A stretch of DNA of 64,000 bases, from NCBI GenBank assembly GCA_003415625.1, contig PYIU01000001.1, positions 1,488,001 to 1,552,000 of the forward strand. The letters are read 5' to 3'. The notes below the pieces were generated by a model. It saw only the letters and a program-made list of their open reading frames with translations. It did not search any database and was not told the origin of the DNA. Positions 23,075 through 35,829 of this stretch are shown piece after piece; the stretch's first letter is position 1; every line of letters starts with the position of its first letter. A program made the translations under genes and the position numbers. This stretch comes from Aquanectria penicillioides. Taxonomy: Eukaryota; Ascomycota; Sordariomycetes; Hypocreales; Nectriaceae.

Positions 23075-25711
23075 ATGTCTGAGGCAAATGCGTCTGCCAT
23101 AAACGGACCATACAGAAGAAAAGTCACGTTGGCTTGCGACTCCTGTCGCAAACGAAGGGTGAGTTGACGAGACTCGTAGCTCTCTGGCACCTGTGGCTAA
23201 CTTGCACACCGCGCATGTAGGTAAAGTGTAGTGGGACTCAGCCGTGTACTTTCTGTTCTGAGAGTGGCCGGCAATGCGCGTTCGACAGCAAGAATCGAGG
23301 CCGACGAGGTCCCAGGCCTCGACAGCACACCAACCAAACACCGAGAGTTACTCACCAGCTGGCCCCGCGACGTCCATCTCAGGAATCAACGGCTACTGTA
23401 TTTGCCGAACCTCCAATAGAAGTCTCCATCGAGCCTACAATCGAAATTCCGGCCCCGACTGAGGCCGTTTGGGTATCACCGGATCTACCCAACGTTGAAG
23501 AAGTCGACAAGTCAGATGATGAGAGCGCCTTGGAAGGCGACGATGCTATCGACTCAGCAGCCTGGAAACCGGCATTGGAACAGCTGTTTTCTGAAGTGTT
23601 AGTTGAACTACTGATGGGGATGCCACCGTCACGGGTGCTAACAAAACATCACAGTCAGCCGGGCCTCGACATTGATTTGATGTGCCATTTAATCGAGCTA
23701 TTTTGCGCCCGAGCGAGCACACAATTCAGATCATTATTCTGCCCTGTCCAAATAAACGAACAGATTCTCCAGAAGAGCATCGCTCGAAGCCTTCTGCTAG
23801 CAATCTGCGCCTCGAGCATGAGGTTCTCGGTTCACAAAGCTGCAAGGCAGCCCTATTCAAAGGATCTGGCTGTGCGGTTGGGAGATCAGGCTCGAACCTG
23901 CGTGCACTCTTCGACTACATATCGGAATGAAATGAGCAACATCAGAGCTCTTTGCATTCTGATTGATTTTGAAGCCAGCAGAGACTGCGGTCGTCGCGCT
24001 TGGGTTGATATAGGTTTGTTCACAACGTCGCCTCGGACATTAACATCGCATCGCTAACTGGCACCAAGCGTTGGGGCGTAGTCTCGTTCAGCTAACCAGA
24101 TCCGACCCTACATTGAATTTGGAGCTCGGAGATGCTCTCAATGCTGCAGACCAATATCTTGCGCTCGCAGAAATCTCGTTCTCCATCGGACACGCCTCGC
24201 TCCAACCGCCGCGGAACCGAAAGATGAGACGAGCACGGCCAGGCAGCAGAGACATTATATTTCCTGACGGCGCGCAAAGATTACTGGATCTACTCGAGAT
24301 TCTCATACGAGTCGACCAGTTATGCTCAATACCGTATCGAGAACAGGATCCCGAGCCATGGAAGACCGAGTCTGAGTTTCGAACATTGCAAAACGAATTG
24401 GAAGAATACATTCTGAGAGACCCATCGATCTTTCGAATTGGTCCCAGAGACCAGTTTGGCAGGGCGGAGCAACGCGATGTTGACACATCCATGTCGTCAC
24501 TGATCTGGCACTGTTGTGCCATTATGCTCAATCGGACCTTTCTCCCAATACCTGAGAGATGCAAAACCACACACGACAGCCAAGCGCCGCTTCTGCGATG
24601 TATAGACTTCCCAGAAGCCCCGCCACTGTTCCTCAAGGAACGTAGCCACCGTTGTGAAGCAAGCGCAGACGCCATATGCGATATAACCCAAGATATTATT
24701 AGCAGAGGTGGCTTTTTCAGTGTAAGCCTCCATGCAGCTAATTCCGGATTGAGCGCTGACGTGCCCATAGCATACACTACTTCTGGGCTACTGCTGTATG
24801 CAAAGCGCGATCGTGTTGGTTAACCGACTGCATCGCTCCTCGAAACCATACAATAAGCAGGTTGTTGAGAATTTAAAGCTTATTTTCATCGTTCTAGGAG
24901 CAGTTCGTACATTCTATTCTCCTGCGCAAGCGTGGGTAAGTTTTGGTCGCAGTAGCAACTTGTCTTGTATCACCAGCCCAACAGAGCAGAACTGACGACT
25001 GCGTCATTGCAGATAGATGCATTGTTCCGAGCACATGACATTCAAACACCACTGAGGCACCTTTCAGGAGATTTGAACTCAGCATTCGATAGCTATTTCA
25101 GCCGCTTTCTTGATGTCGAGGATCCTGCTTTTGTGCCTCTGGATCCAAAGGAATCTACTGATGGAGCCGGTGTCGGGAACAAAGCAAGGACACCAAACGA
25201 CAAAGCGAATGAAATAGACCAAGCGGTCAACAAAACTAATAAACCGGAGCAACCTTCCGGATGGCTTCAGACATACGTCAGTCATCTCTCTGGAGACATC
25301 CATGATGACGATGACCTGGACATGAGTGACCAACCTGAAGAGTCGCATGAGTCAACTTTTGCCGTAATAGTCGGCGAGACCGAGCAGGCTTCACAACATA
25401 TTGATAGTCAAGTTGATGGTACAGATCTGTCAATTCAAGTGGCTAGCGTCAATCTTTTGTCCAAAGGATTTACACCTGGCCCACAACCAACCGACCTGAT
25501 CAATGGCAGTGCGAATGGTCGGGTCACCTGGCCAGGAGACATTGATGAAATGTATCCTGAGCTCTTTAGTCAAATCCCATCTTTGGGTGACTTCATTGGT
25601 ATGGGCCACGAGATTCCTATATTCCCAGGCTTGGGTTCTCTACTTGATGGGGATGATGTTTGGTCAGATGTCTTGAACAACAATATGCTTCAAGGGGCAC
25701 CTAGTCTATAG
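23075..25711 (+). CDS. Zn2Cys6 transcription factor, candidate amine-oxidase regulator
   Basis: Five exons (23075-23158, 23221-24013, 24069-24721, 24771-24935, 25013-25711) encode 797 residues. Intron 1 interrupts the zinc cluster, which after joining reads C-DS-C-RKRRVK-C-SGTQP-C-TF-C-SESGRQ-C and continues with a basic RGRRGPRPR tail. An acidic, Pro-rich linker follows (about residues 80-130). The regulatory domain contains the helical block GYCCMQSAIVLVNRLHRS, as in xylanolytic-activator-type factors. The C-terminus is acidic (DDDDLDMSDQPEES) and may activate transcription. It is head to head with the amine oxidase gene, the most plausible target. Confidence 0.87.
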
Positions 25712-26282
25712 CTTGAGCCAAGGTACAACAGCCTAACAGCCTCGTATATTTGACAAGATGAACAAATGGTCCTCTAAGGCCGCGCGTATGTCATTGACTG
25801 TGTGGGGCCACTCGTGTATGGCGCCGGACTACCCCGGGGGACATGACTCGGAATCTCGGAGGGTCCAAAAGCTTCCCCAGCCCTAGCCCAGTCAGTGCCC
25901 CGTTAGCTAAATAGATCTTGTCCAGTTCGACCCCTGCTTGAACCGTAATCTCGGCATCTTGGAACCGCAGCCAAGGCGGAGCATCCCAGCAACCCCACAC
26001 AAGCTACAGTTTCCCCTCCCCACTTGTGCCCTTGGAATGCCCTTGTCTCGACGTCCACCTGACCCACCTCCTCTATCACCAACGGGCTTGTGTGGCGGCC
26101 ACTACGGCAATCCAGGTGGGAGATAAGCGTGCTTCATACCGAGGACCCCGCTGTCTGTCCTGAGCCTTGGGCCTGCGTTCGGTCATTGTGCTGCCGTGTG
26201 CGTTCCCTCTCCTCTACATCCATCCCGGCCGTCAAGCAACATATAGATACCCCCCGGAGACGCAGCGCTGTATCTGACGGTC
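25712..26282. other. Intergenic region between two Zn2Cys6 genes
   Basis: About 570 bp. It should contain the 3' end of one regulator gene and the promoter of the next. No specific element recognised. Confidence 0.45.
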
Positions 26283-28000
26283 ATGGAACGAAACCTTCCC
26301 TGTGCAGAGCGCAAGAATGACAGAGGCGCATGCTGGACGTGTCTCGACAAGAACCGGCTTTGTGACGGTGCCCTGCCCCGTGAGTCACGATGGCTTCTGG
26401 GATCCCATCCCTTTGTTGAATAAGGCGACCCATGCTGACGTTGGCCATGTTGCGTGTTAGGCTGCAAGACGTGCTCACAGGTGGGAGTGCGATGTCGAGG
26501 TTATGGAATCCGAATGCAATGGCCGACCGATGTGGCGAATCTCAAGGCGCGTTCACGATGGCGGCAGACGAGATCACAATCAATTTCAAGCACCGCGTCA
26601 TCGTTCCAGTTTGACCAAGGCATAATTCAGTCCGGCGCAATGTCTACGCTTGGGCTTCCAGCAGAAGAAAGCTTCTTCATGCAACATTTCATTCGTGCGT
26701 AAAACCGTGCCGTTTCGATCCCCCAATCCTCGCCCGCTTACGCTTCATCCTTAGAAAATATTGCCAGAATCGCGCTGGCAATCGACTACAATGGGAATGG
26801 CTACCGATCTCTGTTACCTATGGCGATGCAAGAACCCGCACTCATGAGTGCTGCAATGGCCGTGGCCGCATCGCATTACAGCCGTTGGCAGCACACGACC
26901 GACACCACGTCCCGCAGATATCTACGGGCCGCTGCAAAGTCTCTACGAAATCGCTTTTTGACACCGAATCTTGTGAACAATCAAATAACCCTTGCATCAA
27001 TGCTTCTCTTGGTTTCATATGAGGTAGGCTCTTTCCGCCCAGGCCGCATTAGGTGACGTATTGCTAATACAACGTATCCAGGTGTTTTCTGGATCGAGTC
27101 GATGGAAAGGCCATTATGATGCGATTCGTGGCTGGATTAGATCCCGCGGTGATTGTTCAGATCTCGATCCATTCTTAAAGACGTGGGTGTGTCTTTTGGA
27201 CACGCAGAGTGCCTTAAACCTTGGGTCACCTGCAATGCCAGAGCTTGAAAGTTGGCTAGATAAGACCATTGTGGGAGCTAGCCAAGAGGCGTCGGTTGAT
27301 GCTCTCTTCGGCTGTTCCTCCAAACTACCAAAACTAATGGTGAGTAAAGTTGCTAATCAATGGTATGATGGAGACAAGTTCTAATGTGAGTGAGTAGTGG
27401 GCGGCTTCGCGGCTATACGCCGCCTCGAAAAGCGACAACATCAGCCAACAAGAACTTAAATCACAGGCAGACGCCTTGCAAGACGATATCAGATGCACAG
27501 AGATTGCCCTCGATTCTCGGCCTTTGATTGGAATTTCATGTCACAGCGCCTCAGAACCGTTTTCAACAGCTGTGGGGGTTGACCAGGAGGAATTACGGAG
27601 ACGCATGGTGGCGACTGCTGAGATTTTCCGTCATGCTTCGCACATCTACGTCTACCGTATTGTTCATGGCCCAGAGGAACCGCTGACAGAGGAAATGAGA
27701 ATTTCGCTCGATACCGCTCAGCATCTGCTTACTGTGGTACCGGATGCATTGGGGCCGGGAGCAAATCTTGGATGGTGTCTCGTGGTGTTGGGAGCTGAAA
27801 TGGACCTATTGCACCAACGGGACTATATCCGATCAAGATGGACCGGGCTTCATCTTTTGGGAATCTATAACACAAAGAATGGCCAAAAGATCTTGGAGGA
27901 GGTTTGGTCACATCGAGATTTAGTTACTCAAGGTCAAGCAAGCCCTGAAAGATGGCAGGACATTATGCAGCGCATCGGCCAGTCGCAAATATTAGTCTAA
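26283..28000 (+). CDS. Zn2Cys6-type transcription factor (short, 486 residues)
   Basis: Five exons (26283-26379, 26461-26694, 26755-27023, 27082-27339, 27398-28000). The cysteine cluster begins near residue 18 and spans intron 1: C-WT-C-LDKNRL-C-DGALPR-C-KT-C-SQVGVR-C. The rest resembles the fungal-specific factor family 2 domain (NIARIALAIDYNGNGYRSLL, PALMSAAMAVAASHYSRW, LASMLLLVSYEV), found in many short C6 regulators. The second half is helical, ending LLGIYNTKNGQKILEEVWSH. The gene ends 75 bp from the convergent NmrA-like gene. Its target is unknown. Confidence 0.82.
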
Positions 28001-28074
28001 TTGACCTAAGGAACAACAAACAAAGGAGCTCCCTATGCGACTTCTACTTGCCAACTTCGCTGGTCATCGAAATT

Positions 28075-29128
28075 TCAACGCCCCTTCCAACCCAGCTCGA
28101 TTATTTGTTCGACTTTCATCGGCGGTTCAGTCTTTCCAGCAAAGTGCTTCACCAAGTCAAGATGATCTGGAAGCTTGCCAAAGTCGTAAGCTCCGAGACC
28201 AATAGACGCCTCGAGGTCTGCTGTCAAAGCCTTGAGTTGGGCTAGACCCTCTGGGAAATGCTCCGCAATTGGGATATTTCTCGGCAACACCATGTTTTCA
28301 TGCTTCAACAGCAGCTCAATAGGCTGATATGTGACGTCAAGTTTGCGGCCTAAAGTCTTCTCCATGAAAGCAATAATCTCGTTCAACGTCATGGTGCTCG
28401 AAACCGTCGTCATTACCCTGGGCCAATGGTCCAATTCGAGAGCAAGAGCGGTGTACTTTGCTACGTCTCTGGTAAATGACATCGCCATCTTGGCTTCACC
28501 ATCTCCAGGGACCGCTGCGACTCCACTGATGGGGTCAATGATAAGACAGATTTCTCGAAGATGCGTGGAAATGTTAGGCATCCCAAAATAATCCATGAAC
28601 ATTCCGGGGTAGATGTATGTGAACTCCAGCGAGGTTTTTTCAAGCTCTCGTCTTCCAACCGCATGAAACTTCTTGTCAGGATACGGGAGAACATCGTCTC
28701 CCATATCATAATCGACATTGAACTCGGAAGGAATAAACCTTTTCACGCAAGAAGCACGCTCAGCGGCTCGGATAAGAGATATTTGAGAGTCGCTGGCGGC
28801 TTGAAAGTCCAGCGCAAATGTGCAAATTACGGTGCTGACATTGTATTTCTCTAATACCTCAGCCACGTCTGATTCAGATTTGTAATCCGTTTGGATCAAA
28901 GGAAGATACTTTTTCCCCGTAAATGGCGAAGTACGGGAGGCTGGCTGCTTGGGCATCTGTATGATGAAGAATGAGTACATGGAAGAGTCCATTAATATGA
29001 ATAGGAAGATAATGAGAAAGAACCTTTCGCGTCATGACGTATACTTCATATTTTCCAGTTTGATGGAGGGCTTCGACGATGAGACGCCCCATATCACCAA
29101 GGCCACCAGCAACTGCGACGACGGACAT
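28075..29128 (-). CDS. NmrA-like / isoflavone-reductase-type NAD(P)-binding protein
   Basis: Two exons (29128-29024 and 28956-28075) encode 328 residues. The N-terminal Rossmann motif is VAVAGGLGDMGRLIVEAL, close to GGxGxxG, and the strand-ending MTRK follows. The conserved core RFIPSEFNVDYD and YIYPGMFMDYF match the PF05368/PF13460 NmrA-like group that includes fungal isoflavone-reductase-like oxidoreductases. The substrate is unknown; it could be a NADPH-dependent reductase or a redox-sensing regulator. It converges closely on the zinc-cluster gene at 26283. The length is typical and no damage is visible. Confidence 0.85.
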
Positions 29129-30638
29129 TTTGGCAGGATTTCTAGCCTTGGTTTGATAAATTCAATTTTTGATGTTCAATAAGACTTCATGGATGTGTCT
29201 AAACAGTAGCGTTGCGTTATATGTGTTCAATAAATACGAAAGACGCCGACCAACACATGTTTGTCCGAGACATTCGCCGGAAGTGCCAAAATGGTAAGTG
29301 CTATCTGACCGAACTAATAAGGTATGGTGGATTATCTTTCCATTGGTGCCCACAAAAGTCACCTTTCCGAGAAGAGGGTGTGGAATCCGCCAGGCCGGGT
29401 AAACAATCATTAGAGAAAGGACTCTGGTAGTTCTATATAAATCTTCCTTTCGTTTGACTTTACCACCAAATCCGCAAAAATACGCATTCTTAAGACAACT
29501 TGTTGTTACTTTTTACACCCGCAGTCTAATTTTCACCGCGTGCATGTAAACATCGACAAGATTTTAGGTAGGAAATAGTGTCTCGCCTGGTGAAAGATGG
29601 GAACGGAATTGAGGGCAAGATTGTTATTTTCTGGACATTGTAACCAGATTCATTACAAATAAGTGAAGTGTGCTTGAACCTCATTGGCTGTACATAACAT
29701 GCGGAATAGAGCCACTGTTCGAGAAATAATGGGCGGATTTAAAGCATCATCCGCCGCAGAATAGGATAGGTGTGGGATAACTGAGTAAATTGACAAGTAT
29801 TTGTGAAATTAGATACAATCAATGATAGTTTTTGAGTTCTTTGGGACATTTAAATCGTCAATCACGATCATCAATTCTTTTCCAAATCCGCTGCCATGAT
29901 ACATATGACTGCACCAAATTTCCAGAGTGTCGCGATATGTTCCACGCCGGTGCATTTAGATATATTTAACTACGTCATGGAAGTCCCCACATCTAATCAG
30001 AAAACCCTACTGCCTTTCTTGGAACGCATATGCAATTTGATTATCTCACGGATCCGTCCCGAGGCTAACCGACAAGGAATTGGCCAATGTGCTAGCAAGC
30101 CCTTTCTATCAATGCATAGGATAACGTTAGATAAGACCGGGGCCTTCGGGTCAAAGCCCTATCATTGTCAAATCAAAAATTATTCCCGATTCTGCCTCAA
30201 TAATTTCCCTGATCGACGGCATGTCCTTCTGAGTTCCTTCGGGATACCTAGGCTCCCCATTCACACGATCATAAAACGATATAACACCTCAAAAAGTCTG
30301 GAACCAGTCATGGACCCATGCAGATTTGTAAGATACTCGCCGTCTCAATGTGTTGTACTCAACCTTACTTAAGGAAAAGGCAAACAGTCACGACGCGTGA
30401 CACTGTTCGCATACTATATAATCACAGACAGAAATGGAAGTGGAGATCGTCTGTTTGTAACACAGTCACACAAACTAGACACTTGAGTTTAGAAGAAAAC
30501 CGGATATAATGATCGTGACATCCTCTGGTGGAATAATGTTCAGAAGGCATGAAAGAGCAGAGCAAATTCAAGTAGATTTTAAACCAACATGAATAAATTA
30601 ACTAGCTTGAAGGGAATTGTGACTCTTCTTTGAAATGC
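29129..30638. other. AT-rich intergenic region
   Basis: 1.5 kb with markedly AT-rich sequence. A 158-codon frame at 29896-30372 (+) starts with ATG but shows no recognisable domain, hydrophobic pattern or introns, so it is not called as a gene. The region may contain degraded sequence; I see no inverted-repeat ends or transposase remnants. Confidence 0.4.
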
Positions 30639-32584
30639 TTATTTACCACCCTCCAGTCCTTGATCAACTTCCCGGACCCCCTCGACAGCAACAAAATCAA
30701 TAGGGCCTTTGTACTTCTTGCACCCATAAAAGATCCACAGGATGAGCGCCAGAATGAAAACCGATCCCACAATGAGTGATGCGTAGTTCCTTTGTCAAAG
30801 TTAGTAGACAGACCCAAGTGATGTTAGGAAGGAAGTTGCTTACATATTGGCTGCCGCAACGGGCTGGTAGACAGGAAAGGACATGAACAACACCATGAAA
30901 CATCCGAAGAGAAAAGAGATGCCGTGTACAATGGGCGAGAGCCGTCCCATATTAAAGGGTCCCTTGACAAGATCCTTCTTCCACATTGCGTAAAAAACGT
31001 TGAGGCCCAATGGCATGATATAGGAGAGTTGGAAGGCTACCAACACACCCGCCATAATACCATAAAATGCTGTGGTGTTCCAGATATAAATCATGAACAC
31101 TAAAACGGATGGCAGAATCATGACGAGATTGGCTAGGATCGGTACATCCCACCGAGGATGCAGCTTGGCAAAGGCTGGGGGCAAAGCATTGTCACGGGCC
31201 ATTGACCAAATTGCGCGAGCTGCAGCGCCCCAGAGGTCGAAGCCAGCCGCCATCGCTACCGAGCTGCTGATGCAGTTCAGGAAGACTGAGACGCCAACTT
31301 TTCCAGTGCTGTTAATCAATACTTGAGTGAAGGGGCTTGTTAGTCCAATAGCTGAACCAAGAACGGCATCAACATCGCCGATACAGAATAGGACGGTAAT
31401 GATAAAAGGAAGGGTCATCAGAGCTGTTGCTCCGGCTTGCAAAACCACTGAGAAAGGTTGATGTGTTAGTAACCAGGGCTTGTTTATGTTTCTTTAAATG
31501 AATTCGCAACTTACTGGCGCGGGGCACGAGAACTCTTGCGTTTGGAATTTCTTCGCTAAAATGGGTTGCGGTGTCCAAAGAAAAGTATGCGTACAAAGCA
31601 GCAAGGAGGGAAACACTCCAAGACACGAAGTCACTATCCCAGCCAGTGGAGTTCTGGAAGTGAGTAAAGACATACTCGGCATCATGCTTGTTTTCAGTGC
31701 AGCCCGCCAGCACGCCGATCACAACGAAATAGCCAACGACATGGATGACGAGAACTATGAAGTGTCAGAAGATACCAAAAGCTGCTAGAATATAGGAGAA
31801 ACTCACTCGCAGTATTCATATGATGGAGTGATGTGACGGCAAAAATATTGACCAGAATCCAGCATACCATGCATGCAAGACAGATCTACTAAGCCGTTAG
31901 CTGACGGCACGATGACAAAATACACCAATATGACTGACCAAGAATGCATGCCATGTTTTCGGTTCGTAGTCTTGCGATACCGCGACGTAGGACTGGATTT
32001 GGACAGCAACACCCATGCCACAAGACAGTGCCCCAAGCCAGGATCCACAAAGACCACACCAGGCAGTGAACCAGCTCTGGAAAATAACAGGTTAGTGAAA
32101 CCTATATCATTATACTTGAAGATATTCACTTACCAGAGAAGCTGAGTATTTCTCAGGAGCAAGATTCGCAACCCAGACGTACTGGCCTCCAGCGGAAGGC
32201 CACATGCTGTAGATAGAGATGAGTCTCAAGAATGACATCGCGAGCGTAAAGCTATCAACATACCTGACAAACTCAGCAAGTGCACAAGCCATACAAGTAA
32301 TTCCAACGGAGACGAAGACCCAGCCCCAAAGAAGGCCAACGGGACCACCTCCTGTCAGACCTTGAGCAATCGAGGCTGTCCATCCTTCCCACTGATAGCC
32401 GAAGATTGTCAATACTCCGCCTATTAAGTTAATTGATAGAACTTACTGCACCAGATGTACAAACTGCAATGCCAAAGGCAGTCCAAAAGTTGAAGCGCTT
32501 TTTAATCACGGGCGTCTGCTGTGGCTCGGTATGAGATGGAGCCTGCGCCAGACTAACGTCTGACTTCTTGTCCGATGTCGACAT
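30639..32584 (-). CDS. APC-family permease (amino acid/GABA/choline type)
   Basis: Eight exons (32584-32447, 32391-32264, 32206-32134, 32076-31939, 31885-31807, 31754-31515, 31447-30844, 30789-30639) join in frame to 516 residues. After a polar N-terminus, TM1 and TM2 contain FNFWTAFGIAVCTSGAWEGW and GGGPVGLLWGW; the family motif MWPSAGGQYVW follows. FSEEIPNARVLVPRAM lies in the conserved loop, and twelve hydrophobic segments are visible. The short C-terminal tail is charged. The protein should import amines or amino acids across the plasma membrane. It lies near a flavin monooxygenase, an MFS transporter and a cupin gene, suggesting a catabolic cluster. Confidence 0.88.
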
Positions 32585-33901
32585 GGTCCAGAGTATCACA
32601 AGGTCCCTGTGCAAAGAAGTAGGGTCCAAGATGTTCTTGAGCAAGATTATTGTAGTGTGACAGCCAGGAAATGGAGGGCTGTTGATTGCATGTGCCGGGT
32701 CCCGTAGGTATATATACTGCCACACCGGAAGTTTTGGGGCTCGCCACCGTTTGTTTGAGTAAATTGCAGCAACAGCGAAGAAAGGGTCAGGTAGGACGAG
32801 CCACGGGCAAAGGCTTAGCCAAGAAACACAACTCTCCGCCGGACGGCACAACCAACGGGCGCTCTGGAGCTGGTTATCAGAACCTATCTTAGCCCCTGGC
32901 GCCCTACAGTGGAGTGGAGACAGGCATGTGCTGGTAATCCAGATAGGCGATAGCCAGGATCCCGTTCCCCTGTGACAGGCGATCTCGAATGGTTTCTGCG
33001 TGATGGATAACTGATAACATAACACTCTGGTTCCGCGCGTAATAAGCTCGTCTCTTGTGAGGGCGTGAAAACTGGGTGAACCCGAGCCCAAAATCTCCTC
33101 TCTCTGAACAAACTCCAGAATCTCTGCCTGTCGCAGACACCTCCGGCAAGGAGTGTTGACTGCGCTGATATGCACATAAAGGACTATTCAGTTATGCGAA
33201 ACATGCTTAATATCGGACGGCGAGTCAACCGAAATGATCATGACACCGAACCTTAAGCTGGCCATTCGCCACGACCACACATGTCTCCTGTCCAGCTCAG
33301 CCTCGAACCCCTCATTCGTAATAGGAATCCGCATCAGGTCACGCACCCATCTTCATCGACTAAGGAATTAATCCACAATCCCTGGGTCAACAACCCTATC
33401 CCAGTCGAGATAGGAATCCTGGCTAGTGGTAAACATGGCTGCCCATGGTCTCGACGAAGTGCGGGGAAGTGGACCCCTTGCGGAACCGATGCCATGCAAT
33501 GGAGCAATGGAGCAGATCTGTATGGTAATCCAGGCCTACAGATCTGGTGTGAGCGTGCAGGGGGTTGTGTCTCCGACACCGTAGATATTCATGGAAATGT
33601 CACCGCCTCGTATCATTCAGACGATGAGGGCTGACTCCGGTGTTCGGCTATCCCTGTCACATGCACACGCAGGTCGGTGTCAGAATGGTTGTGGTGGCTA
33701 CATGGTGGTGGGTGTCTCAAACTGGAGGGTGTGTTGCTATGTAGACTAACGCCGGGGATCGATATCGGCCGTTGGGCCGAGAAGATGCATGAAACCCATT
33801 CGTTCACTTCTCTTATTTCGAACCAAAAACGGAAGAATGCAGAGTAGACTAGAAGAATCAAAACAAGCTAGAGCATTTCATATACGCCGCTATTCTATCT
33901 C
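32585..33901. other. Intergenic region, no gene recognised
   Basis: 1.3 kb covering the permease promoter and the 3' end of the flavin monooxygenase gene. Several open frames of 80-120 codons exist on both strands, but none carries a recognisable motif. Confidence 0.45.
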
Positions 33902-35320
33902 TTAGCTAACTGGCACCGTTTTGGTTTGGCCGACCTTTCTACTCTCTGGCTTATAATCTCCCCCAGCAGGAAGCGCCAGCTCCTCAATGGTACCTGGCCT
34001 GTAGTTTCTAACATCATTCGCCAGGTGCTCGAAATGTTTTTCCGCTTCACTGGTAATATCGTACTCAATAACCCACGACGGTCGAGGCAAGTTGAGAATC
34101 TGTGGGTTTTTCCGCAGCTCCTCGCCTTCCCAGTCCACGTTGTGATAACCATCTCGGATAGTGATAGAAGCCATATGGGTGACATGAGATCGATTGAACC
34201 GAATTCTCTCAAAGACTCTCAGAGCCAATGGGACATCTCCTTCGGCCCGTTTCAACGCAATTGCAAGGGCAACGCCATCTTCCATAGCTTGGGACCCTCC
34301 CTGAGCGGAGGTGGGAAGGTGACAGTGAGCCGCGTCTCCAATGAGTGTGATTCGTGCCGAGGGGCTCAGCCAAGTCTTAATGGGATCTCTCCATACAAGC
34401 TTGTAGTCGACTAGATTCTTCTCCGGTGTCGCCTTGACGATCTCGACCAGCTTTTGGTCAAAGTTGCCTTCTGCAAGACAAGCCAACACATCGCCTATCT
34501 TTCCAGGGAATGACCAAGATTCACCAATATCCGCGGTATCCTAAGTAGTATCCATTAGCAGGAGTGGCTTCACCCGCAAGTGACTTCCCCTTACCTTGTG
34601 GGTTAGCACCCAGCCCAAATCCTTGCCTTTGTTCCAGGTGTAGACAATCATGTGAAGGTCCTTGGCGATCCAGAGGCGAGTGATGTCAACCGTAGGGTCG
34701 CAGAACTCTTCCAGAAGAGGGTTCTTTCGGTGCTCTTCGGTCAAGGTGAAGTACGCGCGGAAGATTGCATATCCACTGTTGACCTTGTGGTCTGGCAAGC
34801 CCAGAACCTGTGCCCGAGCGATTGAGCGGGGGCCATCTGCAGCAACCACAACATCCGCGATGTATTTCTTTCCTCCGGCAGTGATGACACCCGGCTTCTC
34901 CTGGTCTAGATACTGTACGACACGGTCGCCAAACTCAAAGTTGACACCAAGTTCCTCGGCGTAGTCCAGAATAACCTTGTGCATCTGTCCACGGTGACCT
35001 GCGTATTGTTTCCAGTAGTGATGCGGCTCAAGGATCCAATCCTCTTCCCAGATCACAGTTCCATCCGCCTTGCAGTACTGGAAGCGGTCACCCTGGTTGA
35101 TGCAGATCTTCATCAACTCACGACCAATGCGACCATTGTCCCAGTTTTCGATGATTCTTCCGCCATTAGGGAAGAAGTCGATAATGTCGCCATATGCCAA
35201 GCTGGTGGGATAGGTCTCAACAAGCGTGACCTTCATTCCTCGCAAGCGACATTCAATCGCTGCAGTGAGGCCTCCAAAACCGGCCCCTACGATGAGAACA
35301 TGCAATGGGTTGCTGCTCAT
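33902..35320 (-). CDS. Group A FAD-dependent monooxygenase
   Basis: Two exons (35320-34595 and 34540-33902) encode 454 residues. All three flavoprotein hydroxylase motifs are visible: GxGxxG as VLIVGAGFGGLTAAIE, the DG motif as VVAADGPRSIAR, and the GD motif as TLIGDAAHCHLPTSAQGG. No membrane anchor is evident beyond a hydrophobic N-terminus. The family (salicylate hydroxylase, 3-hydroxybenzoate 6-hydroxylase and many secondary-metabolism enzymes) uses NAD(P)H and O2 to hydroxylate aromatic or polyketide substrates. The neighbours (permease, MCT-type transporter, cupin) favour a catabolic role, but the substrate is not identifiable. Confidence 0.88.
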
Positions 35321-35829
35321 GATGGTTGTTGCTGGGCTTTTCAGGCGGCGTGTATGCGAATTGAGTAGTAGTGATGAGGGCCGGTGGCTTTCCTCGACTG
35401 CGGCTGTGACAGAGGTGAGTGATGTATATGATCTTTTCGGAAATCCACTATAGAGATCCCAGGCACAATAAAGCGTTTAAATCAATGACTGATGACGAGT
35501 TGGACCCTATTCAAGTGATCGTCTCCTCATCGGAACCGCCCGGTCAGTGGAATTGGTTGTGGAGAGGACGGGATAATAGCAGCAATGACCTTCAAAGCAA
35601 CTTCATGGGCACAGCTTCGGAACGGATGCGGAACCAAAGGGTCCATTGCTAAGCTGGATAATGGCATAAGCCGCAATTGGGGCGATACTTGAGTAACCGC
35701 ATTCTTATCGGTAGGTAGTGGGAACATCCCAAGCTGTCCAATAACATTTTGTTCCTCGAAACCCAAGGAATAAATCTTGATTGGCTCCCGCCTCAGTTCC
35801 CCATAGTCTCCATCACCCTAGTCCTAGTC
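35321..35829. other. Intergenic region between monooxygenase and MFS genes
   Basis: About 510 bp holding the promoter of the monooxygenase and the 3' end of the transporter. No distinct element seen. Confidence 0.4.

Noticed and set aside
29896..30372. 158-codon plus-strand frame in an AT-rich region
   Set aside because: No recognisable motif, hydrophobic pattern or neighbouring partner; length is not exceptional for 1.5 kb of noncoding DNA.
29129..30638. Possible transposon remnant in the AT-rich gap
   Set aside because: No terminal inverted repeats, transposase, integrase or reverse-transcriptase motifs could be found.
33281..33634. 117-codon frame between permease and monooxygenase
   Set aside because: No signal peptide, domain or splice support; treated as noncoding.
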